In this document: positions 45,249 through 54,395 of the stretch, one piece after another
How the letters are laid out: every line of letters starts with the position of its first letter
How positions within the stretch are numbered: position 1 is the stretch's first letter
From: Akkermansiaceae bacterium UBA2381
Lineage (GTDB): Bacteria > Verrucomicrobiota > Verrucomicrobiia > Verrucomicrobiales > DEV007
NCBI GenBank assembly: GCA_002344215.1
Contig: DDSV01000051.1
Span: 163,562 to 227,561, forward strand
Direction of reading: 5' to 3'
Length of the DNA stretch: 64,000 nucleotides
Program-made: the position numbers and the translations under genes
The notes under the pieces: generated by a model
What the model saw: the letters and a program-made list of their open reading frames with translations, nothing else
The model's database searches: none
Told to the model about the DNA's origin: nothing

Positions 45249-47903
45249 TCAATCTTCAAGATTCGGCGCCAACCACTTCTCGGCAAGTTCAAGACTCATT
45301 CCTTTCCTGACCGCGTAGTCTTCCAGCTGGTCGCGTCCGATTTTGCCGACGTTGAAGTATCTGGCCGCCTCATTAAAGAAGTACAGCCCGCTCACGCTAC
45401 TCGGCGGGAACATCGCATAACTGCTCGTCAACTGCATCCCCACCTTCGCTTCCACATCCAACAAATCCCACACCGCCTGCTTCTCCGTGTGATCCGGACA
45501 CGCCGGATACCCGGCCGCCGGACGAATCCCGCGGTAACGTTCCTGGATCAGATCCTCAACGGCCAGATCCTCGGTGATCCCGAAGCCCATGAACCGGCGC
45601 ACCTTGCGGTGAAGCAACTCGGCGAGGCCCTCGGCAAATCGATCCGCGAGGGCCTGGATGATGATGGCGGTGTAGTCGTCGCCTTTGTCGCGGAAGGACT
45701 TGGCATACTCCTCGACTTCATTCCCGGCGGTGACGGCGAAGGCGCCGAGGTAGTCGGCGCGTCCGCTTGCGAGGGGGGCGACAAAGTCGGCGAGACTCTG
45801 GAAGGGGGTGCCGGGCTTCACTTTCTCCTTCTGCTGGCGGAGGAAGTGGAAGGTGCGAAGCAGTTCGGTCCGGGTGTCGTCGGAAAAGAGGGCGACGTCT
45901 TCTCCGGTGGAGGCGGCGGGCCAGACGCCCCAGACGGCGCGGGCGTGGACGCGGTCGTTTTTGATGAGATCCTCGAGGACACGCTGGGCGTCGTCGAAGA
46001 GTTTCGAGGCCTCCTCGCCGTGGGTCTCATGCTTGAGGATCTTGGGGAAGACTCCGCGCAATTCCCAGGCATGGAAGAAGGGCGACCAGTCGAAGACTTC
46101 GGCGATCTCGGCGAGGGGAACCGGGTCCCAGAGGTGGGATCCGATCGACTCGGGCGTGGCGATGTCGGCGGTGGCCCAGTCGACGATGAACTTCTGCTTT
46201 TTGGCCTCCTCGAAGGGGATGTAGACGGCGCTGGAGCCTTTGCCGGCGTGGAGGTCGCGGTCGGCCTGCTCGCGCACGACGTGTTCGGCGAGGAAGGGTT
46301 GACGCAGGTTCTCGGAGAGGAGCGAATTACACACCCCGACGACGAGGGAGGCGTCGATGACGTGGACGACGGGCTGGGAGAAATGTTGGCTGATCTTGAT
46401 GGCGGTGTGGGCCCGCGAGGTGGTGGCGCCTCCGATGAGGAGAGGGGTCTTGACGCCGCGCTTTTCGAACTCCTTCGCATTGAAGATCATCTCATCGAGA
46501 CTCGGAGTGATGAGCCCGCTCAGTCCGATGATGTCGGCCTTGTGTTCGGCGGCGGCGGCGAGGATGCGGTCGCAATCGACCATGACGCCGAGGTCGACGA
46601 CCTTGTAGCCATTGCAGCCTAACACGACACCGACGATGTTTTTGCCGATGTCATGGACGTCGCCTTTGACGGTGGCGATGACAAAAACGGGGGCGTTGTC
46701 CTCCTCGCCCTCGACCTTTTCGGCAAGCATGAAGGGCTCGAGGTAGGCGACGGCCTTTTTCATGACGCGGGCGCTCTTGACGACCTGGGGGAGGAACATC
46801 TTGCCGGCCCCGAAGAGCTCGCCGACGACTTTCATGCCGTCCATGAGGGGACCCTCGATGACAAGGAGCGGCTTGCCGAGAGCGGCTCGGGCCTCCTCGG
46901 TGTCCTCCTCGATGTAGTCGGTGATGCCGCGGACGAGGGCATGGGTCATGCGCTCGAGCACGGTGCCATCGCGCCAGCTGAGGTCGGGTCCGCTGTTTTT
47001 ATCGCGCGACTGGGTCCCGGCGGCCTTGAGCTGCTCGGCGTGGTCGATGAGGGCCTCGGTTGCTCCGGGATTGCGGTTCAGGAGGACGTCCTCGACGAGT
47101 TCCTTGAGCTTCGGCTCGATCTCGTCGTAGATCTCGAGCATGCCGGCATTGACGATGCCCATGTCCATGCCGGCGCGGATCGCGTGATAGAGGAACACCG
47201 CGTGCATCGCCTCGCGCACGGGTTCGTTGCCGCGAAACGAAAACGACACGTTGGATACGCCGCCGGAAACATGCGCATGCGGCAAGCTTTCGCGAATGAC
47301 GCGCGCGGCCTCGAAAAACGCGAGCGCGTAGTCCGCGTGCTCTTCGATGCCTGTCCCGACCGCGAAAATGTTCGGATCAAAGATGATGTCCTCGGGCGGG
47401 AAACCGCTATCCGTCAACACGTGATACGCGCGCGTGCAGATCGCGACCTTGCGCTTGGCGCTGTCGGCTTGCCCTTGCTCATCGAAAGCCATCACCACCG
47501 CGGCGGCGCCATAGCGGCGCACGCGTTTGGCTTGCTCTATGAATCTCTCCTCCCCCTCCTTGAGCGAGATAGAATTGACGATGGACTTTCCCTGCGCGCA
47601 CTTGAGACCAGCCTCGATGACTTCCCACTTGGACGAGTCAATCATCAACGGAATGCGGGCGATGTCCGGCTCGGACGCGATCAGGTTCAAGAACCGCCGC
47701 ATCGCGGCCGGACCGTCGATCAAAGCCGCGTCCATATTGACGTCGAGCACATTGGCGCCCGACTCGACCTGTTGCCGCGCCACCGCGAGCGCGCCGGCGT
47801 AGTCGTCCGCTTCGATGAGCTTCCGAAACTTCGCGCTGCCAGTGACGTTGGTGCGCTCGCCGACGATGACGAAATTGGAGAAGGGGTTGGCGGACTGGGT
47901 CAC
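45249..47903 (-). CDS. metH: cobalamin-dependent methionine synthase, folate/B12/activation part (hybrid)
   Basis: An 884-residue polypeptide. It transfers a methyl group from methyltetrahydrofolate via cobalamin to homocysteine, together with the separate homocysteine-binding protein upstream. Domains: pterin-binding (residues 10-270, VGERTNVTGS), cobalamin-binding (about 330-560, with DVHDIGKNIV giving the His ligand), and the SAM-dependent activation domain (about 580-880, RPAAGYPACPDH). The start overlaps the upstream gene by four bases. Codon use changes at about residue 215-265: the N-terminal part is alphaproteobacterial in style, the rest verrucomicrobial. The frame itself is intact. 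Confidence 0.93.
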   Translation of the reverse strand: MTQSANPFSNFVIVGERTNVTGSAKFRKLIEADDYAGALAVARQQVESGANVLDVNMDAALIDGPAAMRRFLNLIASEPDIARIPLMIDSSKWEVIEAGLKCAQGKSIVNSISLKEGEERFIEQAKRVRRYGAAAVVMAFDEQGQADSAKRKVAICTRAYHVLTDSGFPPEDIIFDPNIFAVGTGIEEHADYALAFFEAARVIRESLPHAHVSGGVSNVSFSFRGNEPVREAMHAVFLYHAIRAGMDMGIVNAGMLEIYDEIEPKLKELVEDVLLNRNPGATEALIDHAEQLKAAGTQSRDKNSGPDLSWRDGTVLERMTHALVRGITDYIEEDTEEARAALGKPLLVIEGPLMDGMKVVGELFGAGKMFLPQVVKSARVMKKAVAYLEPFMLAEKVEGEEDNAPVFVIATVKGDVHDIGKNIVGVVLGCNGYKVVDLGVMVDCDRILAAAAEHKADIIGLSGLITPSLDEMIFNAKEFEKRGVKTPLLIGGATTSRAHTAIKISQHFSQPVVHVIDASLVVGVCNSLLSENLRQPFLAEHVVREQADRDLHAGKGSSAVYIPFEEAKKQKFIVDWATADIATPESIGSHLWDPVPLAEIAEVFDWSPFFHAWELRGVFPKILKHETHGEEASKLFDDAQRVLEDLIKNDRVHARAVWGVWPAASTGEDVALFSDDTRTELLRTFHFLRQQKEKVKPGTPFQSLADFVAPLASGRADYLGAFAVTAGNEVEEYAKSFRDKGDDYTAIIIQALADRFAEGLAELLHRKVRRFMGFGITEDLAVEDLIQERYRGIRPAAGYPACPDHTEKQAVWDLLDVEAKVGMQLTSSYAMFPPSSVSGLYFFNEAARYFNVGKIGRDQLEDYAVRKGMSLELAEKWLAPNLED
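47100..47260. other. probable chimeric junction between two genomes
   Basis: Sequence style and gene content change here. The protein around it (AIRAGMDMGIVNAG) is among the most conserved parts of methionine synthase, so different genomes can share enough identity for an assembler or for recombination to join them. Confidence 0.65.
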
Positions 47904-48961
47904 GCGGCCGCCGTGAATGGTTCGAGTCCCGCCAAGCGCAGGCGCGCGTCGTGAGCCGGGATCGCGCGCGGCGCCACGCCCTCAACAGCGTGTTTCAAAT
48001 GTTCAATGTGCTCTGGCGTCGTGCCGCAGCAGCCGCCGGCGATGTTGAGCAAGCCAGCGCGCGCCCACTCAGCGTAGTGTGTTTCCATCGAATGCGGCGT
48101 CTCATCGTAACCGCCCATGGCGTTCGGCAGGCCGGCGTTGGGATAGGCGCTAACCGGGCACTCCGCCACGCGCGAAAGATCCGCCAGGAACGCGCGCATC
48201 TCCGCCGGGCCGAGCGCGCAATTCAGCCCCACCGCCCAGGGCTTGGCGTGACGCACCGAATTATAGAACGCCTCGACTGTCTGCCCCGAAAGCGTTCTAC
48301 CGGAACGGTCGGTGATCGTGCCGCTGATCCACAATGGCAATTCGATGCCCGTCTTGTCGAAGGACTCCCACGCGCCCCAGAGCGCGGATTTCGCATTGAG
48401 CGTGTCGGTGATGGTTTCAATGAGCAGAATGTCCGCGCCGCCTTCAATCAGACCCCGCGCTTGCTCCTCATAGCCTTTGGCCATGGCGTCGAAGTCGACG
48501 TCCCGCCGGCCAGGATCACCGACATCGGGGGACATCGAAAGCAGCTTCGTCGTCGGCCCAAGCGCCCCAGCCACAGCGCGCGGACGACCATCCTTGATCT
48601 CGAATCTGTCGGCCGCTGCGCGCGCCAAACGCGCCGCTTCAACGTTGATCTCGTACACGACATCCTCAAGCGCGTATTCCGCCTGGCTGATGCGCGTGGC
48701 GTTGAAGGTGTTGGTGCTGACGATGTCGGCGCCGGCGGCGAGGTAGCCTTCGTGGACCGCGCTGATCACCTCAGGACGCGTGAGCACCAGCAGGTCGTTG
48801 TCCCCTTTCAGGGACATGGGATGCTCCGCGAACCGGGCGCCATGAAAATCGTTCACGTCGAGGCCAAAGGTCTGAAGATACGCGCCCATCGACCCGTCGA
48901 GGATAAGAATCCGCGCCGTCAGTTCCTCGTTCAATCGGGCAAGCCGCTGCTCTCGATTCAT
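47900..48961 (-). CDS. metH: homocysteine S-methyltransferase (methionine synthase N-terminal part)
   Basis: A 353-residue Zn enzyme that binds and activates homocysteine, corresponding to the first domain of MetH. It starts RILILDGSMGAYLQTFGL, and the Zn Cys residues are at VGLNCALGP (about residue 250) and GGCCGTTPEH (about 315). In many Alphaproteobacteria MetH is encoded as two polypeptides, and this is that arrangement. It overlaps metF and the second metH gene by four bases at each end, so the four genes form a translationally coupled operon. Confidence 0.93.
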   Translation of the reverse strand: MNREQRLARLNEELTARILILDGSMGAYLQTFGLDVNDFHGARFAEHPMSLKGDNDLLVLTRPEVISAVHEGYLAAGADIVSTNTFNATRISQAEYALEDVVYEINVEAARLARAAADRFEIKDGRPRAVAGALGPTTKLLSMSPDVGDPGRRDVDFDAMAKGYEEQARGLIEGGADILLIETITDTLNAKSALWGAWESFDKTGIELPLWISGTITDRSGRTLSGQTVEAFYNSVRHAKPWAVGLNCALGPAEMRAFLADLSRVAECPVSAYPNAGLPNAMGGYDETPHSMETHYAEWARAGLLNIAGGCCGTTPEHIEHLKHAVEGVAPRAIPAHDARLRLAGLEPFTAAA

Positions 48962-49872
48962 GGCGCCGCCTCTTTTGAAACGCGCACGCCGAAAATTCGG
49001 CAGATCGCCATGGTGAGGTCGGCGCGGTTAAGCGTGTAGAAATGGAAATCCTCGACGCCTTCGGCATAAAGACGCGTGCACAGTTCGGCGGTCGTGGCCG
49101 CCGCGACGAGACGGCGCGTCTCGGGATCGTCGTCGAGGCCATCGAAGATCGTCGCCAACCAGCGCGGAACGCTGGCGCCGCAGCCTTGCGCCATCTTCTG
49201 CACGCCCTTGTAGTTCGTCACCGGCATGATGCCGGGCACGATCGGCGCCGTTACCCCCGCCCGCGCAAGCCGATCGCGAAACGACAAGAAGGTGTCCGCG
49301 TCGAAGAAGAATTGCGAAATGCCGCGCGAAGCGCCCGCGTCGAGCTTACGTTTGAAGTTCTCGATCTCGCTCTCCCAGGACGCGCTGTTTGGGTGCCTTT
49401 CCGGATGAACGGCGACCGACACCTCGAAATCCGCGATCCTCTTAGCGCCGCTCACGAGCTCCGCGGCGTTGGCGTAGCCGTCCGGATGCGGCGCGAACGC
49501 CGCATCGGCGCCGCCGGGCGGATCGCCGCGCAACGCAACGATGTGGCGAACGCCCGCCGCCCAATAATCGCGCAATACGCCGTCAACATCATCGCGGCTC
49601 GCCCCGACGCAGGTGAGATGCGCCGCCGGCGGCATCGTCGTTTCCTTCACGATGCGCGCGACCGTCCGGTGCGTGCGATCGCGCGTCGACCCGCCAGCCC
49701 CATAGGTGACGGAGACAAACGTCGGCTTCAGCCGTTCGAGTTTGCGGATCGCCTCCCAAAGTTGAGTTTCGAGCGTTTCCGTTTTCGGAGGAAAGAACTC
49801 AAACGACACGCGCGGTTGGCCAAGCCTTTCCGCGGCCTCGGCGATGAGATTGTGGGCGTGCGCGCTTGTCAT
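48958..49872 (-). CDS. metF: methylenetetrahydrofolate reductase
   Basis: A 304-residue FAD enzyme that reduces 5,10-methylene-THF to 5-methyl-THF, the methyl donor for MetH. Family blocks are clear: RVSFEFFPPKTE, PTFVSVTYGAGGSTRDRT, AHLTCVGASR, IVALRGDPPGG and GISQFFFDADTFLSF. Length is normal. It lies between the ArsR-methyltransferase and metH with four-base overlaps, making the complete methyl-donor branch of methionine synthesis. Confidence 0.95.
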   Translation of the reverse strand: MTSAHAHNLIAEAAERLGQPRVSFEFFPPKTETLETQLWEAIRKLERLKPTFVSVTYGAGGSTRDRTHRTVARIVKETTMPPAAHLTCVGASRDDVDGVLRDYWAAGVRHIVALRGDPPGGADAAFAPHPDGYANAAELVSGAKRIADFEVSVAVHPERHPNSASWESEIENFKRKLDAGASRGISQFFFDADTFLSFRDRLARAGVTAPIVPGIMPVTNYKGVQKMAQGCGASVPRWLATIFDGLDDDPETRRLVAAATTAELCTRLYAEGVEDFHFYTLNRADLTMAICRIFGVRVSKEAAP

Positions 49873-50861
49873 GCCTTATCTCCAGCCCAGATCTTCACCG
49901 TGAGTTGTGCTTTTTTTCGCGGCGCAAGCGTCGTGATTGAAAGTCCCGCGACGCCAGCATTCGCGCACCACCCGGACACTTCGTCATCGCCGAAACCAAG
50001 TCGCCGGTGTGCGTGGTCCTCGCGCAGAAATTCCAACGCGTGGGGTGCGAAATCAACGATCACCATGCGTCCGCCGCGCCGCAGCAGACGAGACGCCTCG
50101 GCGACAGCGCGCGCGGGGTCGGCGAGAAAGTGCAGAACTTGATGGATCGTCACCAAGTCCGCGGCGCCGGCGTCAATGGGCGGCGCGTATGCATCGCCGA
50201 ACTGGACCGCGGCTTTGGCGTGGAGATCATCCAGCGCCGCGCGCGCGATGGCCAACATCTGGCGCGAGGTGTCGAACCCTTCCGCGCGCCGAACGCGATC
50301 GGCGAAAAGCTGGATCATACGCCCCTGCCCGACGCCGACATCGACCATGTGTTCAAACGGCCCAGGACCCGCCGCGGCGAGAATTGCGCTTTCGATGTCG
50401 GCCTCGGGCAGATGCAACGCGCGGAGGCGGTTCCAATCGTCCGCGTTGCGTTCGAAGTAAGCACGCGCGGCGGCGTCGCGGGCCGCCTTGATTTCGTCCA
50501 GTCGCTCCATATCGCGCGCCAATATCGGATCGTCGCGGTCAAGCATGGCGAGCGCGGATTCCGCCAATCGTCGTTCGACGGTGTCTGTCCGCGGCAGACG
50601 GTAAAACACCCACGCGCCCTCAGGCGCGCGCTCGACCAGCCCCGCCTCGGTCAGGAGCTTCAGGTGACGGCTCACGCGCGGTTGGCTCTGCGCCAACGCC
50701 TGCGCCAGCTCTCCAACGGCAAGCTCGCCCTCGGTCAGCAAGGCGAGCACGCGCAGGCGGGTCTGCTCTCCAGCCGCCCGAAGCGCCCCCACGACCCGGC
50801 CGGCGTCGCGACGTTCGGGCGTCACCAAACTTGGAGACATAAACATATCTTTATATGCCAC
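49869..50861 (-). CDS. ArsR-family regulator fused to SAM-dependent methyltransferase
   Basis: A 330-residue protein. Residues about 20-100 are an ArsR winged helix (LAQALAQSQPRVSRHLKLL), and residues about 150-290 a class I methyltransferase with SAM motif I VDVGVGQGRMIQLFA. It heads the metF-metH operon, as in many Alphaproteobacteria, and probably senses SAM or SAH and represses the operon. The GTG at 50861 has AAAGGA upstream; an ATG at 50840 would give a shorter protein and leave the palindromic operator outside the gene. No metal-binding Cys pattern of classical ArsR is seen. Confidence 0.85.
   Translation of the reverse strand: MAYKDMFMSPSLVTPERRDAGRVVGALRAAGEQTRLRVLALLTEGELAVGELAQALAQSQPRVSRHLKLLTEAGLVERAPEGAWVFYRLPRTDTVERRLAESALAMLDRDDPILARDMERLDEIKAARDAAARAYFERNADDWNRLRALHLPEADIESAILAAAGPGPFEHMVDVGVGQGRMIQLFADRVRRAEGFDTSRQMLAIARAALDDLHAKAAVQFGDAYAPPIDAGAADLVTIHQVLHFLADPARAVAEASRLLRRGGRMVIVDFAPHALEFLREDHAHRRLGFGDDEVSGWCANAGVAGLSITTLAPRKKAQLTVKIWAGDKA
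50839..50854. promoter_or_regulatory. palindromic operator of the met operon
   Basis: ATAAACATATCTTTAT pairs with itself at 14 of 16 positions. It resembles the A+T-rich palindromes bound by ArsR-type SAH/SAM-responsive regulators in Proteobacteria and sits at the 5' end of the ArsR-methyltransferase gene, suggesting autoregulation. Confidence 0.55.
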
Positions 50862-51077
50862 GAGTCCTTTCTGGACGAAAGGGGCAGCGGTAAGCAGGGC
50901 CGCAAAAAGAAACGACGGCTGTGGCGCGTTTGCCGCGATAGCGTACTTATCGTCTGTTTTTCCGATACTTATGGGCCACGCCTTGATCGGCGGAGGGAGC
51001 GAAATCGTCGGCTCGGGGCTTGATGCGATTGATTAGCGTTAAGCCCCCATTATCTGGCCCTAACGCAAAGGTGACCC

Positions 51078-51908
51078 ATGATGCGAGGCGCGCTCTCCTC
51101 GATGATATTGGCGGCGTGTCTTGCCGCGCCGACGCTGGCTTTCGCGCAAGACGCCGACGTGCAGCCTACGCAGGCGACACCGGGCGACCCGACACCGGGC
51201 GACCCGTGGGAAAATTTCAATCGCGACCTGTTCGCCGTGCATGAAAGCGTCGACCAGGCGGTGGTTGAACCGGTGGCGCGCGGCTATCGCGCGATCACGC
51301 CCGGCCCGGTCCGGAGCGGCGTGCGCAATGTCCTGCGCAATTTGCGCGGGCCGGTGATTTTCGTGAACGACGTGCTGCAAGGCGAAGTCGGGCGCGCTGG
51401 CGTGACGGCCGCGCGCTTCGCGCTCAACACCACGATTGGGATTGGGGGCGTTTTCGATCCCGCGGAACGCGCGGGACTGGAACGTCATGACGAGGACTTT
51501 GGCCAGACGCTCGCGGTCTGGGGCGTCGATTCTGGTCCGTATGTTTTTGTGCCGCTGATGGGACCAACGACGGTTCGCGACGCCTTCGGCCGCGTCGTTG
51601 ACACCGCGTTCGATCCGTTGACGTGGACTGGCGGCGATGACGCGGCGACCTTCCGCGCCGTGCGCACCGGCATGACGGCGCTTTCAACGCGCGAACAATT
51701 ACTCGATCCGGTCGCCGACGTGCGCGCTGCCTCCGTTGATCCGTACGCGTCTTTCCGCTCCTCGTACGGTTTGCTGCGCGAAAGCGCGATCCAAAACGGC
51801 CGCTCGGATGTCCAAGACTTGCCGGAATTCGATGACATGCAAGACATCGAACCGGCGCCGGATGCGGAAACGCCAGACTCGATCGAGGCAACAGGAGACG
51901 TATCGTGA
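51078..51908 (+). CDS. mlaA: MlaA (VacJ) family outer-membrane lipid asymmetry protein
   Basis: A 276-residue exported protein that removes mislocalised phospholipid from the outer leaflet. Signal peptide residues 1-23 (ending TLAFAQ). Unlike E. coli MlaA there is no lipobox Cys. Family blocks: DPWENFNRDLFAVHESVD, then ALNTTIGIGGVFDPA and DFGQTLAVWGVDSGPYVFVP. The C-terminal 50 residues are acidic and extra. It overlaps mlaC by four bases and is divergent from the met operon. Confidence 0.92.
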   Translation: MMRGALSSMILAACLAAPTLAFAQDADVQPTQATPGDPTPGDPWENFNRDLFAVHESVDQAVVEPVARGYRAITPGPVRSGVRNVLRNLRGPVIFVNDVLQGEVGRAGVTAARFALNTTIGIGGVFDPAERAGLERHDEDFGQTLAVWGVDSGPYVFVPLMGPTTVRDAFGRVVDTAFDPLTWTGGDDAATFRAVRTGMTALSTREQLLDPVADVRAASVDPYASFRSSYGLLRESAIQNGRSDVQDLPEFDDMQDIEPAPDAETPDSIEATGDVS

Positions 51909-52564
51909 TGTTTTCTCGCGCAAGCTTTATCGCGGGATTCGCTGGCATGATCGCGCTCGCGGCGACAACGGAAGCGCACGCTGCGCGCAACCAGGACGCC
52001 GAACGTTACGTGCAGGAGAACGCGGCCGCGACGTTGCGCACGCTGGGCGACCGCACGGTCTCCGCGACGCAACGCCGGCAGACCTTCAATCGCCTGATGC
52101 TGCAGTTCGCCGACATGCCGCGCATCGCCACCTACGTCGTCGGGCGTTACAGCGCGCAGTTGCGCAACGATGCGCCGTTGCGCGCGGAATGGACGGCGGC
52201 GTTCCAAGACTATTCGATCGCTGTTTATGAGACCCAGCTGGAACGCTACAGCGGCGGCGCGATCCGCGTCACAAACTCGGTCGAGCGGGTTCCCGGCCGC
52301 GATGTGATCGTCACCAGCGAGATCACGCCGCGCGGCGGCGCGCGCCCGCTTCCGGTGCAGTGGCGGATCTTGCGCAGCGGCGAGGTCTGGAAGGTCGTCG
52401 ACGTGTCGCTCTTGCTCGACGGCAATCAGATATGGCTCGCGCAGCAGCAGCAAGGCGAGTTCCTGGGCGTGCTTGACCGCAACCGCGGCGACATTCGCGC
52501 GCTCGCCGCCCACGTGCGCGGCCTCACCGCCTCGATGCGCCAGCGCGTGGTCGCCAACAACTAA
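51905..52564 (+). CDS. mlaC: MlaC/Ttg2D family phospholipid-binding protein
   Basis: A 219-residue periplasmic lipid carrier that shuttles phospholipid between the MlaA complex and the inner-membrane ABC transporter. Signal peptide about residues 1-26 (ending EAHAA). Family features: QRRQTFNRLMLQFADMPRIA, then FQDYSIAVYETQLERYSG and VWKVVDVSLLLDG. Four-base overlap with mlaA. The mlaFED transporter genes are not in the window. The 3' end overlaps convergent pyrD by four bases. Confidence 0.92.
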   Translation: MMFSRASFIAGFAGMIALAATTEAHAARNQDAERYVQENAAATLRTLGDRTVSATQRRQTFNRLMLQFADMPRIATYVVGRYSAQLRNDAPLRAEWTAAFQDYSIAVYETQLERYSGGAIRVTNSVERVPGRDVIVTSEITPRGGARPLPVQWRILRSGEVWKVVDVSLLLDGNQIWLAQQQQGEFLGVLDRNRGDIRALAAHVRGLTASMRQRVVANN

Positions 52565-53619
52565 GCGAGGTCGACGCCAACAGCTTGAGCGACGGTGTCG
52601 AAGCCGTCCGCCGCCAGAAGGCCGTCAAGCTCATTGAGTATGCGCGCGACCAGACCTGGACCTTCATACACAAGCGCCGAATAGAGCTGCACGGCGCTGG
52701 CGCCGGCCTTGATTTTGATCAGCGCCGCTGAACCGCTATCGACGCCGCCGGCGCCGATAAGCGGCAGGCGTCCCTTTAGGGCAGCCGCGAACATGCGAAG
52801 CGTGTTCGTTGAGATCCGGAACAAGGCTTGGCCGGAGAGGCCTCCGCTCTCCTCCTGGTTTTCGGAGGTGAGTTGTGGCGGGCGCTGCAATGTCGTGTTG
52901 GAAACGATCAACGCGTCGAGCTGGTAGGCGAGCGCCAACTCAGCGATATCGCGCACCGCGCCCTCATCGAGATCGGGCGCGACCTTCAGGAACACAGGTC
53001 GCTCGCCATGGGCGGCGCGCAGCATCTCGCGCGCCTCGCCCATGCGCCCGAGCAAGTCCTCAAGCGCGCCGCGCTCCTGTAGTCCTCGCAGGCCGGGCGT
53101 GTTCGGCGAGGAGATGTTCGCGGTGACGTAGGACGCATGAGGCCATACCCGCCCCATGCCACGCACATAGTCGCCCGCGCGATCGGCGCTGTCCTTGTTG
53201 GCGCCGACATTGGCGCCCACCACGCCGCCTCGACCCGCGCGCGCCGACAAGCGGTCAGCGAACCCATCGAGGCCAAGGTTGTTGAACCCGAGTCTGTTGA
53301 TGACCGAACGATCCTCGCTGAGACGGAACACGCGCGGACGCGGATTGCCCTCTTGGGGGAACGGCGTCACGGTTCCGCACTCGACAAAGCCGAAGCCGGC
53401 GGCGAGCAACGCGTCGGCCGCCACGCAATTCTTGTCGAACCCCGCCGCCATGCCGACAGGGTTGGGCAAGTCGAGCCCCGCAAGCGCCGTACGCAAACGC
53501 GGGAATTTGTCGGCGCGCGCACGAGGACCCAGCCCAGCGCACAATCCCATGAGCGCGGCCTCGTGCGCCTTTTCGGCGTCGATCCCGCGCAAGAGCGCCG
53601 TGGCGATGTCGTGCAGCAT
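52561..53619 (-). CDS. pyrD: dihydroorotate dehydrogenase (quinone), class 2
   Basis: A 352-residue membrane-associated FMN enzyme that oxidises dihydroorotate to orotate in pyrimidine synthesis, passing electrons to quinone. Start at ATG 53619 (MLHDIATALLRGIDAEKAHE), the N-terminal helix pair typical of class 2. Motifs: NPVGMAAGFDKN, GTVTPFPQEGNPRPRVFR, and ANISSPNTPGLRGLQ with the catalytic Ser. The frame is open 51 bases further upstream but that part does not fit the family. It stands alone. Confidence 0.95.
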   Translation of the reverse strand: MLHDIATALLRGIDAEKAHEAALMGLCAGLGPRARADKFPRLRTALAGLDLPNPVGMAAGFDKNCVAADALLAAGFGFVECGTVTPFPQEGNPRPRVFRLSEDRSVINRLGFNNLGLDGFADRLSARAGRGGVVGANVGANKDSADRAGDYVRGMGRVWPHASYVTANISSPNTPGLRGLQERGALEDLLGRMGEAREMLRAAHGERPVFLKVAPDLDEGAVRDIAELALAYQLDALIVSNTTLQRPPQLTSENQEESGGLSGQALFRISTNTLRMFAAALKGRLPLIGAGGVDSGSAALIKIKAGASAVQLYSALVYEGPGLVARILNELDGLLAADGFDTVAQAVGVDLA

Positions 53620-53771
53620 ACTCACGCGTCCGCCGCTATGCCGGATTCTAGCGGCGGGTGTCGCCCGCAATTCCTCGGTTCCTCATCGACGGCCGTTTTG
53701 GCGCGGGCTGATCTGGAATAATTTCCTATAAATGGGTTGATAGTCCTGTTCGGGTGTCGTATGCCTAGGCG

Positions 53772-54395
53772 ATGACCTATGGCGATATCTGGCGCGCCAT
53801 TGATGCGTTAGCGGCGCGGCGCGGCCTCTCGCCCTCTGGACTTGCGCGCGCCGCGGGGCTCGACCCCACGACATTCAATCGGTCTAAGCGCGCGGCGCCG
53901 GACGGCAAGCCTCGTTGGCCCTCCACGGAAAGCATCGCGCGCATTCTTGCGGCTTGCGACACAAGTTGGGACGAGTTTGCCGCCCTTCTCGCTGGGCGCA
54001 CCGGCGGCGCGGGACGCGCCATTCCCATCGTCGGCCTAGCGAAGGCCGGCGCAGACGGCTTCTTCGATGAGAGCGGATTTCCCGTTGGCGCCGATGAAAC
54101 CGTGCGCTTTCCCAATTTGAGCGAAGAGCCGGTGTATGCGCTCGAAATCGCCGGCGACTCGATGGAGCCGACCTATCGAGCTGGAGATGTCGTGGTCGTG
54201 CAGCCAGGAGCGCCGGTTCGGCGCGGCGATCGCGTCGTTGTGCGCACGCGCGCTGGCGAGGTGATGGCCAAGGTTCTCGGCCGCCGCAACGATCAGTCAG
54301 TCGAACTATTGTCGCTCAATCCTACGCATGGCGCGCGAAAAATCGCGGCTGGTGACGTAGATTGGATCGCTCGGATCGTGTGGGCCAGCCAATAG
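53772..54395 (+). CDS. HTH / S24 family peptidase-type regulator
   Basis: A 207-residue LexA/CI-like regulator. An N-terminal helix-turn-helix (residues about 15-70, GLSPSGLARAAGLDPTTFNR) is followed by an S24 domain: nucleophile Ser in AGDSMEPTYRAGD and general base Lys in GEVMAKVLGRR. A likely self-cleavage region is IPIVGLAKAG near residue 85. Such single regulators are common in Alphaproteobacterial chromosomes and are not evidence of a prophage. It is probably cleaved after DNA damage or stress. Convergent with sixA, with adjacent stop codons. Confidence 0.88.
   Translation: MTYGDIWRAIDALAARRGLSPSGLARAAGLDPTTFNRSKRAAPDGKPRWPSTESIARILAACDTSWDEFAALLAGRTGGAGRAIPIVGLAKAGADGFFDESGFPVGADETVRFPNLSEEPVYALEIAGDSMEPTYRAGDVVVVQPGAPVRRGDRVVVRTRAGEVMAKVLGRRNDQSVELLSLNPTHGARKIAAGDVDWIARIVWASQ

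Noticed and set aside
46653..47954. 433-codon frame opposite metH
   Set aside because: Shadow of the metH coding strand; it crosses the chimeric junction without any protein signature.
53772..54395. S24 regulator as sign of a prophage
   Set aside because: No integrase, capsid, tail or lysis gene lies near it in the alphaproteobacterial part.
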